A DNA stretch of 26,655 nucleotides, from NCBI GenBank assembly GCA_024687845.1, contig JAILEL010000242.1, positions 1 to 26,655 on the forward strand, given 5' to 3'. The stretch's first letter is position 1; the number at the start of each line of letters is the position of its first letter. The notes under the pieces were generated by a model, which had not been told where the DNA came from, searched no databases, and saw only the letters and a program-made list of their open reading frames with translations. Of the stretch, positions 17,201 through 24,051 are shown one piece after another. The stretch comes from Eubacterium sp. Its GTDB lineage: Bacteria; Bacillota_A; Clostridia; Lachnospirales; Lachnospiraceae. The translations under genes and the position numbers were made by a program.

Positions 17201-17580
17201 TTCAGTATAATGAAAAGAAGAACTGCTATGGCTTGATTGTACTTACAAATAAAAGATATGACAGTATACTTATATCCTTTGGTGATGATTTTTCAAATAA
17301 AGTACTGAAAGCGATTGGCGAGGGAATAACCGAAGTGACAGGTCAGTCCTGTGCTGTTGCAAGAGTCAAAGAGTCAATATTCGCAATTCTTACTTATGTG
17401 GAAACAAAAGAAGAACTGTTAGCATTGGATAATGAGATTAAAGAAAAGCTGAACAGTATAAATGAAGTCGAGGGAAATCGAATAACACTTCGAATAAAAT
17501 CAGAAGCAGTCCTACGGACAGAAGAAGGTATAAGCGATGAAAATATCTATGCTGAAGCCTTTGGAAAGTTAATGGATTAA
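14275..17580 (+). CDS. PAS / degenerate GGDEF / EAL / PAS protein, likely c-di-GMP phosphodiesterase
   Basis: 1101 residues from the ATG at 14275, which has GGAGGAG five bases upstream; a GTG at 14254 is less likely. No membrane helix is seen, so it is cytoplasmic. In order: an N-terminal PAS-like domain (about 10-130); a GGDEF fold whose active site reads SDDHF (211-215), so inactive as a cyclase; an EAL domain (about 300-545); PAS-like regions (about 560-800); another PAS (about 835-945); and a C-terminal GGDEF-like fold (about 950-1101) starting LDSVTGLMNAQAF with no GGDEF loop. The EAL catalytic set is present: E333 of ESL, N392, E424, D454/D455 of DDFGSGYSSL, K475, E509 and Q529. The protein should hydrolyse c-di-GMP, with the PAS domains as sensors and the first degenerate GGDEF perhaps binding GTP. 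Confidence 0.92.
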   Translation: MGFSDDRINYDFINNMPGGAFVYRDSENKEIIYVNQETIRLLECEDFDDFMDYTGGTFEGIVNDATFGIVKNQIEIRREEQDCCSGYVFYCSNTKKGNVRRIVNHWSYVRDEQEGGLFYNNIFIRGVDSTENETDRLTGLTGRKLFKKYVDGINKKGVEIDTSDYAIVYLNLVNFKLLNINRGVDEGDRCLKVIADTLSRVYAGAYISRISDDHFAVFDKYEGVEQKTNKANVIFRDTYGSRFNVICKFGIYKFELNNSFNVESALSFAKIACDYVKHDPKSDVSVYSDKLADEVNATEYVIRKIDEAIKNDWIKIYYQPVIRSLTGQLCGMESLVRWQDPQIGFLMPDRFITVLEKEQCIHKLDSYVVEKVCQCIHERIKNKLPVVPVSVNFSRLDFIMCDMLEVVERAVEKYDIPRDYIHIEITESMIVKDEELMRDVISKFRESGYEIWMDDFGSGYSSLTLLKDYKFDMLKLDMRFLRPFTEKSKSIVRATIQMAKDIGIKTLAEGVETQEHLDFLREIGCERIQGYYYGKPEPIEDMFEHLLEKRVDIERRKWRHFYEIASFNVRATDTPIYLVEDDGENFKTLYMNRQYMRQVFGEETPCLEEINRRIFKTGSPLMIKYREFADIVHKSDKPETFYYTENGNILSLTVEELASIGGRYLYKCSVLNITLDTYAEETEMINAKLKEINQLFEGVHVLDLKNNKLVPLLGGNKYIDKNVIENDELDKSIDYFAKEVVFPIDAERYRAYTDITTLKERVKASPAGYIYEKFRIKGSDGNYRWIENYMMMIDGTGTNEYLSCIKPFDEAVSTVSDEAMKNDPEYSNLWNNLIWNSSIKFFWKDKDRQFRGASRAFLEYYGLNSLDEILGKNDEDMHWHIEEEPYMTDEIDVINKGEHKFNVQGKCIVKGVIHNIICNKMPYYENGKIAGLVGYFEDIDDELVRFGKKSSIIKLDSVTGLMNAQAFIDSMIDYAIQYNEKKNCYGLIVLTNKRYDSILISFGDDFSNKVLKAIGEGITEVTGQSCAVARVKESIFAILTYVETKEELLALDNEIKEKLNSINEVEGNRITLRIKSEAVLRTEEGISDENIYAEAFGKLMD

Positions 17581-17585
17581 AACTG

Positions 17586-17624
17586 AAAAGCCCGCTAATG
17601 CATTTAGTGCACTGACGGGCTTTT
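17586..17624. terminator. Bidirectional terminator between convergent genes
   Basis: AAAAGCCCG (17586-17594) pairs with CGGGCTTTT (17616-17624). With A runs on one side and T runs on the other, it can end transcripts from both directions: the EAL gene on the plus strand and the membrane-protein operon on the minus strand. Confidence 0.85.
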
Positions 17625-17649
17625 ATAATGTATATTGCGGCGCGTATAT

Positions 17650-18192
17650 CTATGGAATATATACGATAGCAGTTTTTTTCAGTGCACTTGAGAATTTCTG
17701 GAAACCTACATGAGCCAGATGAAATGCATATACATAGACCGCTATAACTGGTTCGCTCTGGAATATCATGCTCAAGATGACAAGGACTACTAAAATAATT
17801 GAAACTACACCATAACTGACATAATATTTCCATTTAGGAGATCCGGCACCTATGGTTTCGCGGGCTCTGAGTATTGCGATGATTCCGGTGGCAGCATTGA
17901 TGATAGCAACACATAATATTATAAGAACACCTTTTTCATCAGCCATAGATGTAGCTATAAGACCAACATCAAGAATAATGATTCCCCGATAGAGCACATA
18001 TTTACCACCTACCATGAATCTTGCCATATGAAAATAATATACTATTTCTCCAAATCCTTTTAGAGCAAGTCCCAATCCGACTATTACAGTTACTTCTCCG
18101 GGACCCTCTTCAGGAGCAAGAATTAAGATAGCTGCAAAAAGTAAGATTAGGAGCCCTTTAAGGGCAGTGGTAATTCGTTTCGTTTTTGTCAT
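17650..18192 (-). CDS. Small multi-spanning membrane protein, HdeD/DUF308-like
   Basis: 180 residues, five or six predicted helices with short loops, for example about 9-27, 33-52, 87-108 and 125-146. The repeated pattern of Gly-rich helix pairs (VTVIVGLGLALKGFGEIVYY, then CVAIINAATGIIAI) resembles the HdeD/DUF308 family. Its members are poorly understood; one is linked to acid resistance in E. coli. GGAGAA precedes the start. It is the last gene of a three-gene minus-strand operon, 27 bases after the DUF6765 gene, and ends at the shared terminator. The family assignment rests on topology more than motif. Confidence 0.75.
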   Translation of the reverse strand: MTKTKRITTALKGLLILLFAAILILAPEEGPGEVTVIVGLGLALKGFGEIVYYFHMARFMVGGKYVLYRGIIILDVGLIATSMADEKGVLIILCVAIINAATGIIAILRARETIGAGSPKWKYYVSYGVVSIILVVLVILSMIFQSEPVIAVYVYAFHLAHVGFQKFSSALKKTAIVYIP

Positions 18193-18219
18193 TTTACATT
18201 TCTCCAGTATGCTTTCTAT

Positions 18220-19413
18220 TTAGCGCAAGAAATCATCTCTATTTTCTATTGGCAGCTGTGACTTAGTATATTCATTCACAAGCTTCTGAAAATCTTTCAT
18301 TCCTTTAAAGCCTTTTTTGCTAAAATCCACAGAGAAGCCAGCCAGCAGACTTCCGGAAGTAAAGATTCTGTTAGTTACCATGCTTTTTTGACCAAGTGCG
18401 GCAATGATGAATCTTCCAAGAAATGTATCATCTTTGCTGTCTTTGTCAGCATTCATATATTCATCCTGATACTGATTTATATCAAAATCAGGTACTTCGC
18501 ATCCAGACAGCTTTTCAGCAAATGCTTTCCAATCAGCACAGGCATCTATCTGCCTTTTCTGAAGAATCTCGTTTATTTCATCAGACCATGGTTCAATCTC
18601 TTCATCTGCATATCTGTATATCTCGAATCTTCCTCCCTCAGTACGGAGAGTTTGCATAGCGTAGATCATTTGCATAAAGGCAAATCGAAAGTCTGATGGA
18701 TTATCCTTGACTATTTCTGAGTATCCACCCCAGGCAGGCATATATTTGTACCGGGCATAGCTGTAATCTGGAAAATGTCCTGCTCTTCCATGTCCGAGAT
18801 TCATGATTGAATTCTCGTTTCCCTGATAGATACTGTTGGTATATATACCCTTCTCGGGAACATCAGGTGTTGCCGGATTGTGGTTGAATTTGACGAGTCT
18901 TTCTGTGAAACCATTTCCATCCGGTATTATCTCATAGAAGTCATAATTGGTGTTATTGATTACGAGAGAAGGAGTTCCGGCAAAATATCTGTGAGCCCAG
19001 GTATCAGCGAGAATATGCATAGCAACACCAACTGCCTGAGGACCTTTTCCTCTTGCACGTTCAACAGTGTCGATAAGAAGTTCACTATTTGTATTGCATA
19101 TAAGACGGTATTTGTTTAGATAAGCTCTGCTGCACTTTTTTTTCTTTGCATAAAGGTCTCCAGGAAGAAAATGGAACGAGGCCCAGATTCTTGTGATATT
19201 TTGCAACCCTACCAGATCAGTATCTGCCTCCATGAGCTCAAGCTGCAGCTGGGTAGTAGCAGCTGAAACAGGCCCTCCGATCTTGAGAAGAAGGGTTTTG
19301 GAACAGCAATCCACAAATTGGGCACAATATGCTATTTTAAGACTTTCTTCGTGGGAGTAACCCGCGATATATGCCGCTGCATATGTGGCATAATAATGAA
19401 AATCAAGCTGCAT
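18220..19413 (-). CDS. DUF6765 family protein, possible zinc-dependent hydrolase
   Basis: 397 residues from the ATG at 19413, which has AGGAGA upstream. A longer frame to 19476 would add 21 residues and lacks a site. The N-terminus MQLDFHYYATYAAAYIAGYS and the following YCAQFVD fit the DUF6765 family as I remember it. No signal peptide is seen. The conserved-looking polar residues (D4, H6, D35) and the motif H133-ILAD137-TWAH141 suggest a helical metal site like that of zinc-dependent phospholipase C and S1/P1-type nucleases. This is inference from the motif pattern; no activity is established for the family as far as I know. It lies between two membrane-protein genes in one operon, so it may act at the membrane. 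Confidence 0.82.
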   Translation of the reverse strand: MQLDFHYYATYAAAYIAGYSHEESLKIAYCAQFVDCCSKTLLLKIGGPVSAATTQLQLELMEADTDLVGLQNITRIWASFHFLPGDLYAKKKKCSRAYLNKYRLICNTNSELLIDTVERARGKGPQAVGVAMHILADTWAHRYFAGTPSLVINNTNYDFYEIIPDGNGFTERLVKFNHNPATPDVPEKGIYTNSIYQGNENSIMNLGHGRAGHFPDYSYARYKYMPAWGGYSEIVKDNPSDFRFAFMQMIYAMQTLRTEGGRFEIYRYADEEIEPWSDEINEILQKRQIDACADWKAFAEKLSGCEVPDFDINQYQDEYMNADKDSKDDTFLGRFIIAALGQKSMVTNRIFTSGSLLAGFSVDFSKKGFKGMKDFQKLVNEYTKSQLPIENRDDFLR

Positions 19414-19441
19414 TGTATTGTTCTCCTGATATGAGACTATT

Positions 19442-19472
19442 TTACTATTCACGGTTCTAACAGTGAATAGAA
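19442..19472. repeat. Inverted repeat related to the insertion-element ends
   Basis: CTATTCAC (19445-19452) and GTGAATAG (19463-19470) are perfect inverted repeats around a 10-base loop. TTACTATTCACGGTT (19442-19456) is identical, in inverted orientation, to the right end of the element at 4677-4811 over 15 bases. It fills the gap between the first two genes of the minus-strand operon. No target duplication is evident. Confidence 0.6.
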
Positions 19473-19476
19473 ACAT

Positions 19477-20232
19477 TTATTTCTCTATTAATTCTGATTT
19501 TTTCAAATCATCTATCTTCGTTTCGATTTTTTCTATTTCTTTTTCATCAATAGCCGGGGTATCTGCTTTGCTAGAAGTGATATTTGGAGTCACTGTTTTG
19601 TTAGCCGCCATATTCTTATCTTCTGCATTGTCAGCAGTATTGTTATTATCTGACGCTTGCATCTCCTTTAGCTGCTGCAGATTGTTTTGGAAATATCGTA
19701 CCCTGAAGGCAGCGACAAGCATTTCTATTATAATGATGATAGAGGTGATTTCTATTATAATAGAAACAGTTGCTGAATTTTCGGCTTCTAAATTGAATAG
19801 CTCCAATGTTTCATCATTATAATATAAAAGAGTATTTACAATATCAAACATACTTCCAAATATAAGAAGAAAACAGACGACTAGGTATAATTTTCTGTGA
19901 CGATATTTTTTACCCTCTGATATCGCGGAGAATCCTACTATCGTTCTTGTGATAACGCCAAAAGAGAGATAGAGTGCCATAATAAAAAGGAATACAAAGA
20001 AAAGAATATTGTCAGTGATGTCAACCAAATCTTCACTGGTAAGCTCCAATTGATCTTTTAAGGCTTGAATAATAACTGCTCGATTTAGGAAGATTATTCC
20101 TATTGTTTTGATTACATTCCAGATTCCGAATAATAAAACGCCCATTCCAGTAATGATAAGAGTGTTCTGAGACTTTCTCATTTTAATTAAATCAGGTGAA
20201 TTGTTTAGAAAAGCACTTTGATCAAAATTCAT
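19477..20232 (-). CDS. Four-helix membrane protein with a charged cytoplasmic tail
   Basis: 251 residues; GGAGA precedes the start at 20232. The N-terminus is soluble, then come four predicted helices at about 24-50, 74-100, 113-136 and 152-178. The tail from about 185 is Gln/Asn/Lys-rich and ends in a likely coiled coil (DEKEIEKIETKIDDLKKSE). I do not recognise the family. It is the first gene of the operon with the DUF6765 and HdeD-like genes. The tail could tether the soluble DUF6765 protein to the membrane, but that is only a guess from gene order. The leader carries repeated AATAGTAAC motifs. Confidence 0.75.
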   Translation of the reverse strand: MNFDQSAFLNNSPDLIKMRKSQNTLIITGMGVLLFGIWNVIKTIGIIFLNRAVIIQALKDQLELTSEDLVDITDNILFFVFLFIMALYLSFGVITRTIVGFSAISEGKKYRHRKLYLVVCFLLIFGSMFDIVNTLLYYNDETLELFNLEAENSATVSIIIEITSIIIIIEMLVAAFRVRYFQNNLQQLKEMQASDNNNTADNAEDKNMAANKTVTPNITSSKADTPAIDEKEIEKIETKIDDLKKSELIEK

Positions 20233-20245
20233 TTGTTTATAGTCT

Positions 20246-20274
20246 CCGTAAATAGTAACTGTAACAATAGTAAC
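20246..20274. repeat. Repeated AATAGTAAC motifs in the leader of the minus-strand operon
   Basis: CCGTAAATAGTAAC (20246-20259) differs at one position from the mobile-element end CCGTGAATAGTAAC. A second AATAGTAAC follows at 20266-20274, 15 bases later. On the minus strand these lie between the promoter and the start codon, and the first overlaps the ribosome binding site. They may be repeat relics or protein-binding sites. Confidence 0.45.
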
Positions 20275-20323
20275 GAATAGTTATAAATTGTAAATTGTAA
20301 CTATTATAAAAACTCCGAAGATA

Positions 20324-20332
20324 AATATATCA
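20324..20332 (-). promoter_or_regulatory. Extended -10 promoter for the minus-strand membrane operon
   Basis: On the minus strand the sequence reads TG-A-TATATT, about 92 bases before the start codon at 20232. There is no clear -35. It is back to back with the plus-strand promoter at 20363-20371, about 30 bases away. Confidence 0.45.
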
Positions 20333-20362
20333 CAAATCCTACTTTTCGACTACAGTTTTACG

Positions 20363-20371
20363 TGATATAAT
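20363..20371 (+). promoter_or_regulatory. Extended -10 promoter for the Na/phosphate cotransporter gene
   Basis: TG-A-TATAAT is a consensus extended -10, 66 bases before the GTG start at 20437. No good -35 is seen. Confidence 0.6.
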
Positions 20372-20400
20372 TAGCCTTGCTTTCTTGATTTACAGGCTAA
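20371..20400. promoter_or_regulatory. Dyad symmetry over the cotransporter transcription start
   Basis: TTAGCCT (20371-20377) and AGGCTAA (20394-20400) are perfect inverted repeats 16 bases apart. The left arm begins at the last base of the -10 and the expected start of transcription is near 20378, so most of the left arm is probably not transcribed. That favours a protein operator over an RNA hairpin, unless transcription starts further upstream. Confidence 0.4.
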
Positions 20401-20436
20401 AAAAACTTTTTGTTTATCTTTTTATAGGAGAAAAAC

Positions 20437-22644
20437 GTGATTAGTATATTGGAATTATTTGGAGGAGTTGGTCTTTTCCTTTTCGGAATGAGCCTTATGG
20501 GCTCATCTCTTGAGAAAATAGCAGGCTCAGGACTTGCTAAGATATTACAGACACTCACGACTAGTAAGCGTAAGGGTGTAGGTGCTCTAAAGGGCTGGGG
20601 ACTTGGTCTTGGTGTTACTGGTATTATTCAGAGTTCTGCTGCAACTACGATAATGCTTATAGGCTTTGTAAATGCGGGAATCATGACACTTGGTCAGGCT
20701 ATTCCTGTTGTTTATGGAGCAAATGTAGGAAGTACCGTTACTGCACAGATCCTGAGATTAGGAGATTTGGGATCAGGAAGTCTTGTTCTTAAATTACTTA
20801 AGCCATCGTCTTTTGCACCGATGCTTGTTGCAGTCGGTGTATTTATTCACCTTTTTACTAAGAAACAGAAGCTGAAGGATGTTGCCGGAATTCTTATAGG
20901 CCTTGGAACATTATTTTATGGTATGACTATGATGGAAGAGGTTTTTGCACCTCTTAAGGAGTCTGAGAAATTCCAAAGCTTCTTTTTGTCGTTCAACAAT
21001 CCATTTCTCGGTATTCTTACAGGATTGGTGCTTACTGCTGTAATTCAGAGCTCCAGTGCATCTGTAGGTATTCTTCAGGCGCTTTCTGCAACAGGAAGTG
21101 TTACATATGGAATAGCTGTTCCGATAATCATAGGTCAGAATATAGGAAAATGCATGACAATATTATTGGGTAGTATTGGAGCTAATAAAAAAGCTAAAAG
21201 AGTAGCTATGAGTTACCTGCTTTTTAATATTGCAGGTGCATTAATATTTTCAATAATAATATACAGCATTTATTATACCGTCGGGATTCCATTTTTCTCG
21301 AAGGTTGTTAATCGTGGAGATATAGCAAATATTCATTTGGGCTTTAATCTTATCATCAGTATAATCCTGCTTCCATTTTCAAATGGAATGGCTAGTCTTA
21401 CTGGTAAAATACTGAAGGACAGTGATGAGGTATATGGTGATGAAGAACTGAGACGTCTTGATGATATGCTTCTTAAAACACCGGGTATTGCACTTACTCA
21501 GTGCAAGGAGCTTATGCATGTAATGGGTGAGAAGATACTTGAAAATTATGAAATTGCAACAGGACTGATTACAGAATACGACAAGAATGCATTTAACAGA
21601 CTGGCTGATAATGAGAATTTTATCGATAAATGTGAAACTGTAATGTCGGATTATATTGTTAGAATCAATCGTAAACGCCTTACTATTGATAATCAGAATA
21701 TGGTTACAGCAATATTGAATTCAATTGGTGATTATGAACGTATTGGTGACTACTGCATGAACATTGCATTTACTGCACAGGAATGCAATGAAGGAAAGGT
21801 TGTTTTTTCTGATAAGGGAGCTCTGGAAATTGCTGAAATGACAGAGGCAGTAAGACATATGATTAAGATGACTTTTACTGCATTTGACAGTGAGAACATG
21901 AACCAGGCTTATAAGATTCAGCCGCTTGCCAAGATAATCAAGGAAATGAAGGCTATTCTGGAATCTCATCATGTACTAAGACTCCAGGTGGGAGACTGCG
22001 GAGTGGCAGGTGGAGTTGCTTTATATGATCTGGTAAACAGCTTTACGAGGATTGCAAGCCATTCAAGGAGTATATCGGGTCATGTTATTAAGAGACTTGC
22101 AAGAGATGAGAGCCTTGATGCGATGCACGGCAGGATTGTAGACAGACATTCCGAAGAGTATAAAGCACTTGAAACCTATTATCGTACAAAATATATTGAA
22201 GAAATGCTTAAGGCAGAGGCAAATATAAAAGATGGAGCCGATAATAGCAGAAAAGACCTTGGACAATTGGAGGCTGCATCTTCGAGCATAAAGGATAAGC
22301 TGGAGAAAAAATCAGAAGAATCTAAGAAGTCGAAGAAAGACAAGACCGAAAAAGATAAAAAAGAAAAGTCTGAGAAAGAAAAAGCTGAGAAGGATAAAGC
22401 TGCAAAAGAAAAGTACGAGAAGGAAAAGGCTTCTAAGGAAAAAGCCGCCAAAGAAAAACGTGAGAAAGAAAAAGCGGATAAAAAAGAAGAAATAAAAAAA
22501 GAAAAAGAAATAAAGAAGATTAAAAAGCTGAAGAAGAAAGTTCTTGATGAGAAAAAGAAAAAGGAATTAAAAGAAAGCAGCAAGAAGGATACTGAAAAGA
22601 AGGAAACTGAGAAGAAAGATAAGTCAGAAAAAACTGGCGAATGA
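20437..22644 (+). CDS. Na/Pi cotransporter family protein with PhoU-like domain and long Lys/Glu tail
   Basis: 735 residues from a GTG start with AGGAG six bases upstream. The membrane part (about 1-325) has the twin repeats of the Na/Pi cotransporter family: QSSAATT (65-71) with GANVGSTVT, and QSSSASV (204-210) with GQNIGKCMT. These QSS motifs bind Na and phosphate in NptA/SLC34-type carriers. A helical PhoU-like domain follows (about 340-590), with MHVMGEKILENYEIA and NSIGDYERIGDYCMNI. Residues about 615-735 are an unusual low-complexity tail made almost entirely of Lys, Glu, Asp, Ser and Ala in KEK/EKD units. Family members usually end soon after the PhoU domain. The tail is probably a cytoplasmic charged helix; its role is unknown. 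It is the first gene of a plus-strand cluster that runs to 25989. Confidence 0.93.
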   Translation: MISILELFGGVGLFLFGMSLMGSSLEKIAGSGLAKILQTLTTSKRKGVGALKGWGLGLGVTGIIQSSAATTIMLIGFVNAGIMTLGQAIPVVYGANVGSTVTAQILRLGDLGSGSLVLKLLKPSSFAPMLVAVGVFIHLFTKKQKLKDVAGILIGLGTLFYGMTMMEEVFAPLKESEKFQSFFLSFNNPFLGILTGLVLTAVIQSSSASVGILQALSATGSVTYGIAVPIIIGQNIGKCMTILLGSIGANKKAKRVAMSYLLFNIAGALIFSIIIYSIYYTVGIPFFSKVVNRGDIANIHLGFNLIISIILLPFSNGMASLTGKILKDSDEVYGDEELRRLDDMLLKTPGIALTQCKELMHVMGEKILENYEIATGLITEYDKNAFNRLADNENFIDKCETVMSDYIVRINRKRLTIDNQNMVTAILNSIGDYERIGDYCMNIAFTAQECNEGKVVFSDKGALEIAEMTEAVRHMIKMTFTAFDSENMNQAYKIQPLAKIIKEMKAILESHHVLRLQVGDCGVAGGVALYDLVNSFTRIASHSRSISGHVIKRLARDESLDAMHGRIVDRHSEEYKALETYYRTKYIEEMLKAEANIKDGADNSRKDLGQLEAASSSIKDKLEKKSEESKKSKKDKTEKDKKEKSEKEKAEKDKAAKEKYEKEKASKEKAAKEKREKEKADKKEEIKKEKEIKKIKKLKKKVLDEKKKKELKESSKKDTEKKETEKKDKSEKTGE

Positions 22645-22657
22645 TAGGATTAAAGAG

Positions 22658-23131
22658 ATGAAATATGTTAGGAGAGCCCAAAAGGAAGATATATCCGAAA
22701 TACTTGAACTTCTGATCCAGGTTGATATGGTGCATCATAATGGACGCCCGGATATATTTAAGGGACCGGCAACCAAGTATAATGCTGAAGAGCTTGAGAC
22801 AATAATAGCAGATGATTCTACACCGGTTTTTGTCTGTGTAAATGAGGATGGGAAGATATTGGGACATGCCTTCTGCATTCATAAGCAGTTTAAGAATGAT
22901 TCGGTACTGACAGATATAAGGACTTTATACATAGACGATATCTGTGTTGATGAAAATATCAGAGGACAAAAGGTCGGCGAGACTTTATACAACTATGTAG
23001 TTGAGTATGCGAAGGCAGAGGGATTCTATAATATAACTCTGAATGTTTGGAGTTGTAATCCCGGAGCTGTTAAATTCTATGAAACTATGGGGCTGAAGCC
23101 TCAGAAAATAGGAATGGAATATATACTATAA
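22658..23131 (+). CDS. GNAT family N-acetyltransferase
   Basis: 157 residues, full length for a single GNAT domain. The acetyl-CoA binding motif A is IDDICVDENIRGQKVGETLY, with the R/Q-x-x-G-x-G/A loop as RGQKVG. Motif B follows as LNVWSCNPGAVKFYETMGLK, ending in the Tyr often used as general acid. It transfers acetyl to an amine; the target (small molecule, peptide or protein) cannot be told. The gene starts 13 bases after the cotransporter stop and is followed one base later by the RNA methyltransferase, so the three are probably cotranscribed. Its ribosome binding site is weak (AGGAT). Confidence 0.9.
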   Translation: MKYVRRAQKEDISEILELLIQVDMVHHNGRPDIFKGPATKYNAEELETIIADDSTPVFVCVNEDGKILGHAFCIHKQFKNDSVLTDIRTLYIDDICVDENIRGQKVGETLYNYVVEYAKAEGFYNITLNVWSCNPGAVKFYETMGLKPQKIGMEYIL

Positions 23132-23132
23132 A

Positions 23133-24011
23133 ATGAAATTTGAATATATAGATATTAAAACATTAAAAGAAAGATCTGAACTGGAACTATATTTTTCAAC
23201 AAATGAAAATCAGCTATTGCATTTTTTTGAGCCGGAGCTGGGACTATTCGCTGTTGAAAGTCCAATGGTTATAGAACGTGCGCTCATGGCAGGATATGAG
23301 CCACGTTCATTTGTTATGATAGATAGTGTGGCAGAAGAGATGTGCAGACGGTTTGAGGAAATTATTATGTCTTCCTCGAATAATGACAGGCGCATTCCCG
23401 TATATATAGCTGACTATGAAACTATAGCAGGTATGACAGGGGTTAATATTACTCGTGGTGTTCTGGCGATTATGAAAAGGAGAACCCTTCCGGAAATCAG
23501 GGATATAGTTGATGGCTGTCATAGGATTGCAGTTTTTGATGATGTTGAGAATCCTACAAATGTAGGTGCTATGTTCAGATCGGCTGCGGCACTTGGAATA
23601 GATGCGGTTATCTTGACAGGTTCCTCAAGTGATCCACTCTATAGAAGAGCTTCCAGAGTCAGCGTTGGGACAGTATTTCAGATGCCTTGGACTAAAATCA
23701 CTAAAAAGACTCCTGGTAAAATGACTGGGCAGAAAACCGCACCTGATAAAGCTGTATATGTGAAATTATTACAGGGGCTAGGCTTCAGAACTGTAGCGAT
23801 GGCTTTGACAGATAATTCTATCAGTATTGATGATGAGTGTCTTAAAAAAGAAGATAAGCTTGCAATAATAATGGGAAATGAAGGCTTTGGCCTTGCTGAT
23901 GAGGTGATTGCATCGAGTGACTATGTTGCAAAAATACCTATGAAGGAAGGTGTAGATTCTTTGAATGTTGCTGCCGCAAGCTCTGTAATATTCTGGGAGC
24001 TATCGAAGTGA
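23133..24011 (+). CDS. SpoU/TrmH family RNA 2'-O-methyltransferase
   Basis: 292 residues. The N-terminal part (about 1-110) should be the substrate-binding domain. The C-terminal part is the knotted SPOUT fold with all three motifs: ENPTNVGAMFRSAAALGIDA (N143 and R149 in the active site), MGNEGFGL (247-254) and DSLNVAAASS (N278). Such enzymes methylate a ribose 2'-OH in rRNA or tRNA using S-adenosylmethionine. Between motifs 1 and 2 there is a basic insert (about 187-207) rich in Lys and Thr that could contact RNA. The gene starts one base after the GNAT stop and has no clear ribosome binding site, which suggests coupled translation. The exact RNA target is unknown. Confidence 0.93.
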   Translation: MKFEYIDIKTLKERSELELYFSTNENQLLHFFEPELGLFAVESPMVIERALMAGYEPRSFVMIDSVAEEMCRRFEEIIMSSSNNDRRIPVYIADYETIAGMTGVNITRGVLAIMKRRTLPEIRDIVDGCHRIAVFDDVENPTNVGAMFRSAAALGIDAVILTGSSSDPLYRRASRVSVGTVFQMPWTKITKKTPGKMTGQKTAPDKAVYVKLLQGLGFRTVAMALTDNSISIDDECLKKEDKLAIIMGNEGFGLADEVIASSDYVAKIPMKEGVDSLNVAAASSVIFWELSK

Positions 24012-24051
24012 GACGAAACATTTGGGGGAAGTAAATTGGGGAGGTCAGAAT

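Noticed and set aside
22179..22583. A 134-residue Ser/Phe-rich open frame on the minus strand
   Set aside because: It is the mirror of the Lys/Glu tail of the cotransporter (AAAGAA codons read backwards as TTC/TTT) and has no ribosome binding site.
22300..22640. Repetitive lysine codons as a tandem repeat or CRISPR-like array
   Set aside because: The units are irregular, stay in frame and lack spacers; this is low-complexity coding sequence.
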